Source: Pseudomonas alkylphenolica | GTDB taxonomy: Bacteria; Pseudomonadota; Gammaproteobacteria; Pseudomonadales; Pseudomonadaceae | DNA length: 64,000 nt | NCBI RefSeq assembly: GCF_004025535.1 | Contig: NZ_QJRG01000048.1 | Location: 250,933 to 314,932 of the forward strand | Direction: 5' to 3' | Part shown: positions 63,001-64,000 of the stretch, piece by piece | How the letters are laid out: each line of letters starts with the position of its first letter | How positions within the stretch are numbered: the first letter of the stretch is position 1 | The notes under the pieces: model-generated | Databases searched by the model: none | Told to the model about the DNA's origin: nothing | Seen by the model: only the letters and a program-made list of their open reading frames with translations | Program-made: the position numbers and the translations under genes

Positions 63001-64000
63001 CTCCGACCACGGTCAACAGCATTGTCCAGTTCGGCGAGCTGCGCATGCGCATCGACACCGATGGCGGCACGCTGGGCCAGGTCCAGGTGACCCTCGGCGA
63101 AGGCAGCACCGCGCAGGCCAACTCCGGCTATGTCGAACTCAACGACGCCCCGGTCAACAGCCTGCCGGGCTTCCAGAGCGGGCTTGAGGACACTCCCCTG
63201 GCCATTGGCGGCATCAGCGTCAGTGATGTCGATGCTGAACGTAACCCCAACGTCAACGGCCGTGCCATCCAGGTCACCCTGACAGTCACCCACGGCGTTC
63301 TGTCGCTGACCGGTTCGACCACCGGGGTCACGGTGACCGGTGCCGGCACCACCACCCTGGTGCTGGTCGGCCGCCTTGCCGACATCAACGCAACCCTGGC
63401 CGGCCTGAGCTACCTGGGCAACCTGAACTTCAACGGCAACGACTTCCTTGAAGTGGTGACCTCGGACCTGGGCAACTACGGCGATTTCGATGGCAACGGC
63501 ATCCCCGGTCAACTGAGCGACGCGCGCACCGACCGCGACTTCCTGGTGATCAACCTCGCCCCGGTCAACGATGCACCGGTAGCCGTCAACGACAACGCCT
63601 CGGCGACCGAGGCCGGGGGTACCAACAACCGTGTGCCGGGCGTGGACCCGCGCGGCAACCTGCTGGACAACGACACCGATGTCGACATCGCTACCAACGG
63701 TGATGTGCTCAATGTCATTTCAGTCACCTCTCCACTGGGTCAAACACTGTCGCTGCCCAACATCGGGGCGATAGAGATCGCCGGCCGCTATGGCAAGCTG
63801 GTGCTCTCCGCCAACGGCGCCTATCAGTACATCATCGACAACAACAATGCCGAGGTTCAGGCCCTGCGCCTGGCCGGTGACCAGTTGACCGAAGTCTTCA
63901 GCTACAGGATCTCCGACATTGGCCTGGGGGGCGCACCCCTGCAGTCCGGTGCCACGTTGACCGTGGTCATCCACGGTGCCAACGACGCCCCGGTCGGGGT
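57093..64000 (+). CDS. Giant DUF4347 repeat surface protein, 3' end outside window
   Basis: At least 2302 codons, open at the right edge. ATG 57093 has GAGG 5 nt upstream. Residues 22-30 read LEPRILFDG, a motif that begins many giant Pseudomonas adhesins; a DUF4347 domain follows at about 73-235 (ILSHGASGEFTLG, DIQLYGCKVGEG). Next comes a long array of DUF11-like beta repeats with TNVTVTQPVP- and GDTLTYNL-type cores, an SdrD_B-like block near residue 1880 (GTLWNDTG...GLYRLDAPT), then cadherin-/VCBS-like repeats (EDTPLAIGGISVSDVDAERN; APVAVNDNASATEAGG). Probably exported by a type I or two-partner-like system encoded downstream. Adhesin or biofilm role is inferred. Confidence 0.9.
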   Translation, partial: MTTRIQLAVPAAFRPQRQALALEPRILFDGAAATAAADQQHQDNGDAGKADTAHATPTDARSEPGQQPSAARHLLVLDSRIEGREQLTANLPDNVDVLVVEANQDGLAAISSALAKLGQVDSIQILSHGASGEFTLGKTTLTSGNIDQYAQPLSQWSQSLSEGADIQLYGCKVGEGKDGRTLVDELARWTGADVGASDDNTGSTRAGGDWNLEVSNGLMDKAIVLSSTAMAGYDRLLAAGPTTDLSGGADVLLGNTFTFTVTFTNNTSDAGYAPFIDLFFPATGKDGAGAEIDDGITFVSATYLGQSLVTHVLTFDANGQASHPLAVGTDGKPLIINAADFGMRAGDQMVVVELPFASVSQGQPAIPVQVTATLSNLADTDFSFTGSTPDLTVRARSGFQYGNDSLNNPATDPSILEPAANADSYVVHPTVIILDQVVTTPEGETATGPNFERNLTSTITPANGQTLTNVTVTQPVPDDVIVKSITPGAGGTLSSITLYDGRTFTDPALIQAILALNNDGDLTNDVYVESFSVLYPTLNAATSTSVQFFVPDDDANGVPILNPVTGDDVTITFDAPTASGSWVPLDPRDATSGQINFTGQGDDVSFIAKSITLEKQVVVSVDVGTAGISPGDTLTYNLNIAISDYFAFGRTFFGQGSFVIADQLSDGQKLVPGTATLTLQINGISETITLVTTTVVNADGSTSMVFDIAQSLNDAFLFTQWLNGDLAFDSTLQGATLAVISYQAQIGQSYTPPAGNPHSEINEGDPLGNNATVTATVLLDALNLSGDNQSDGSTTTTVIPTSQVQIDLADLNGGGAPAPGTELRPGDRVTFRLSYDLVTGDYENFKLTAYLPLPLFDLTGINLNSIWRLATDNTNPNSPTSVTLGPGNSIIFTFADYVNPGLNGSRVSIDFTLTVSDQPFADQRAFNVLGESSQTRTLDKSVLLTTDDVTLIASVAEPVLNITHGVVSTNHGTVTGTTGTWALPGTTGVPFSGSVTNIAAVNGDVSGIDANDRLRLATAIENSGGGNAYDVSTRITLPPGLSFVGGTLSAANLQIYRGDGTLLVAGTHYTVNNATNTITFIDGPGVGALLAGRPGSAADNSGANVVVITYEVNVNATIAASSTLQTTGQLLGYASVEGGQNFLGATPLSDIAGQQVAAPTISKNYAGGSLDESDSSASHTTGSNLVVGESMLYDIVVTLPEGTTQNLRIDDLIPPGMRLDLSFNGQGYQLITTAGGLLAQNFGGTVTVGSLSGSGGTLGADGVDARFVFSVANTTGDNNTANNSFVIRLRLVASNVIGNQSGGVRQNDATLNYRDPDGNTPNGATPIDRDVAMTGSKPTITIQEPTLQLDQQLVTPPGIGFDQGDPLEYTITIRNGNSTSDYDAFDINFNSVLPPELDQLTLVSAIYTVNGVSTDITARFSLDANGRTLVNVADVDIAKGGTLVLRITGTVNASGASVAAFDNLAEVRWTSLNGTSNTTADPAGERTGQQGLLNSGVVDDYRRDSILIIPVAQGIKLSRVGGLSDTTAPNPTNALQETVAVGEVIRYRAVVLVPEGNNPNYQLVITLGRGLTLADLTSLRIGFISDGGLVTDLTDLITGGTLQILGNENSPEAQFINADLSGAGPTGVLNSKYVSITTDGNGNQVVTLNLGNLVNGAHGTGDDGNDDDLEGVVLEFGARVANTLENQAGVVLGATVQDVVNNNLRATSLTLTERIVEAGFTGLNKQVTDFIPNPGTALGNATVSVSFTASGGLPAYDVHLTDGFPTGSNYNLVSITIGGTTFGPGNLPAGVTFSTTGGLTVDITRIDIGTRVSVVYTVDVPNGTAIANSDANLSWSSLPETFTTWGGSAVGADGTAAGERTGADGPGPDATVLNNYVLREGAGLGIISGTLWNDTGTAAALPNDANPDADPVPGTPAYELAIPNQTINLIWAGLDGVLGNGDDKTFTTTTDSNGRFTFGVLPSGLYRLDAPTTVNSIVQFGELRMRIDTDGGTLGQVQVTLGEGSTAQANSGYVELNDAPVNSLPGFQSGLEDTPLAIGGISVSDVDAERNPNVNGRAIQVTLTVTHGVLSLTGSTTGVTVTGAGTTTLVLVGRLADINATLAGLSYLGNLNFNGNDFLEVVTSDLGNYGDFDGNGIPGQLSDARTDRDFLVINLAPVNDAPVAVNDNASATEAGGTNNRVPGVDPRGNLLDNDTDVDIATNGDVLNVISVTSPLGQTLSLPNIGAIEIAGRYGKLVLSANGAYQYIIDNNNAEVQALRLAGDQLTEVFSYRISDIGLGGAPLQSGATLTVVIHGANDAPVG

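Overview
The window is about 64 kb of GC-rich DNA with the gene content and codon bias of a Pseudomonas of the putida/fluorescens type: a catBCA catechol operon, an OprD porin, BetT, PPK2, a DUF3015 protein and several Arabinose_bd/AraC and LysR regulators. I see no rRNA, tRNA, CRISPR array, integrase or transposase. About 46 protein genes can be supported. Two are cut by the window edges: a NIPSNAP protein on the left and a giant surface protein on the right.

Left part (1-5.7 kb): a NIPSNAP gene, an MFS transporter, and catB-catC-catA, which takes catechol to 3-oxoadipate enol-lactone. The catB promoter carries two 15-bp LysR-type sites exactly 21 bp apart, but no catR is adjacent; an alpha/beta hydrolase lies divergently where catR would be expected. 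From 5.7 to 23.3 kb lies a CoA-ester catabolic island. A leftward operon encodes a phosphotransferase, a DUF6285 protein, a histidine phosphatase, an acyl-CoA dehydrogenase (ACAD) with Asp in the catalytic-Glu position, and an SDR. This resembles LvaA/LvaB/LvaC of levulinate catabolism and the kinase-ACAD fusions ACAD10/11. A rightward operon encodes a second acyl-CoA dehydrogenase, a hydratase/dehydrogenase, a thiolase and an SDR, bracketed by a MalT-like LuxR regulator and a PrpR-type sigma-54 activator. An acyl-CoA ligase with a divergent AraC regulator follows a 618-bp inverted-repeat element and a (TTGGG)6 tract.

Middle part (24.5-41 kb): a Rieske oxygenase, an orphan periplasmic binding protein and an OprD porin; ppk2 divergent from an AraC regulator across a Pho-box-like site; a secreted tyrosine phosphatase fused to an autotransporter barrel; an exported DJ-1/PfpI protein with an ABM monooxygenase under a divergent LysR regulator; BetT; an SDR/TetR pair with a clear operator; and an MFS-spermidine-synthase-like fusion.

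Right part (41-64 kb): a leftward operon of MoxR ATPase, DUF58, DUF4381, BatA-like VWA, BatB/TPR, BatD, exported HAD hydrolase and exported arylsulfatase. Upstream, on the same strand, are DUF3015, an octaheme cytochrome with HEAT and TPR repeats, an AspT-type transporter and an MscS-type channel. A DUF4347 repeat-rich giant protein runs off the right edge.

The strongest candidates for new biology are the split kinase/ACAD cassette, the MoxR-VWA-sulfatase operon and the phosphatase autotransporter. All functions are inferred from sequence reading alone; no database search was run.
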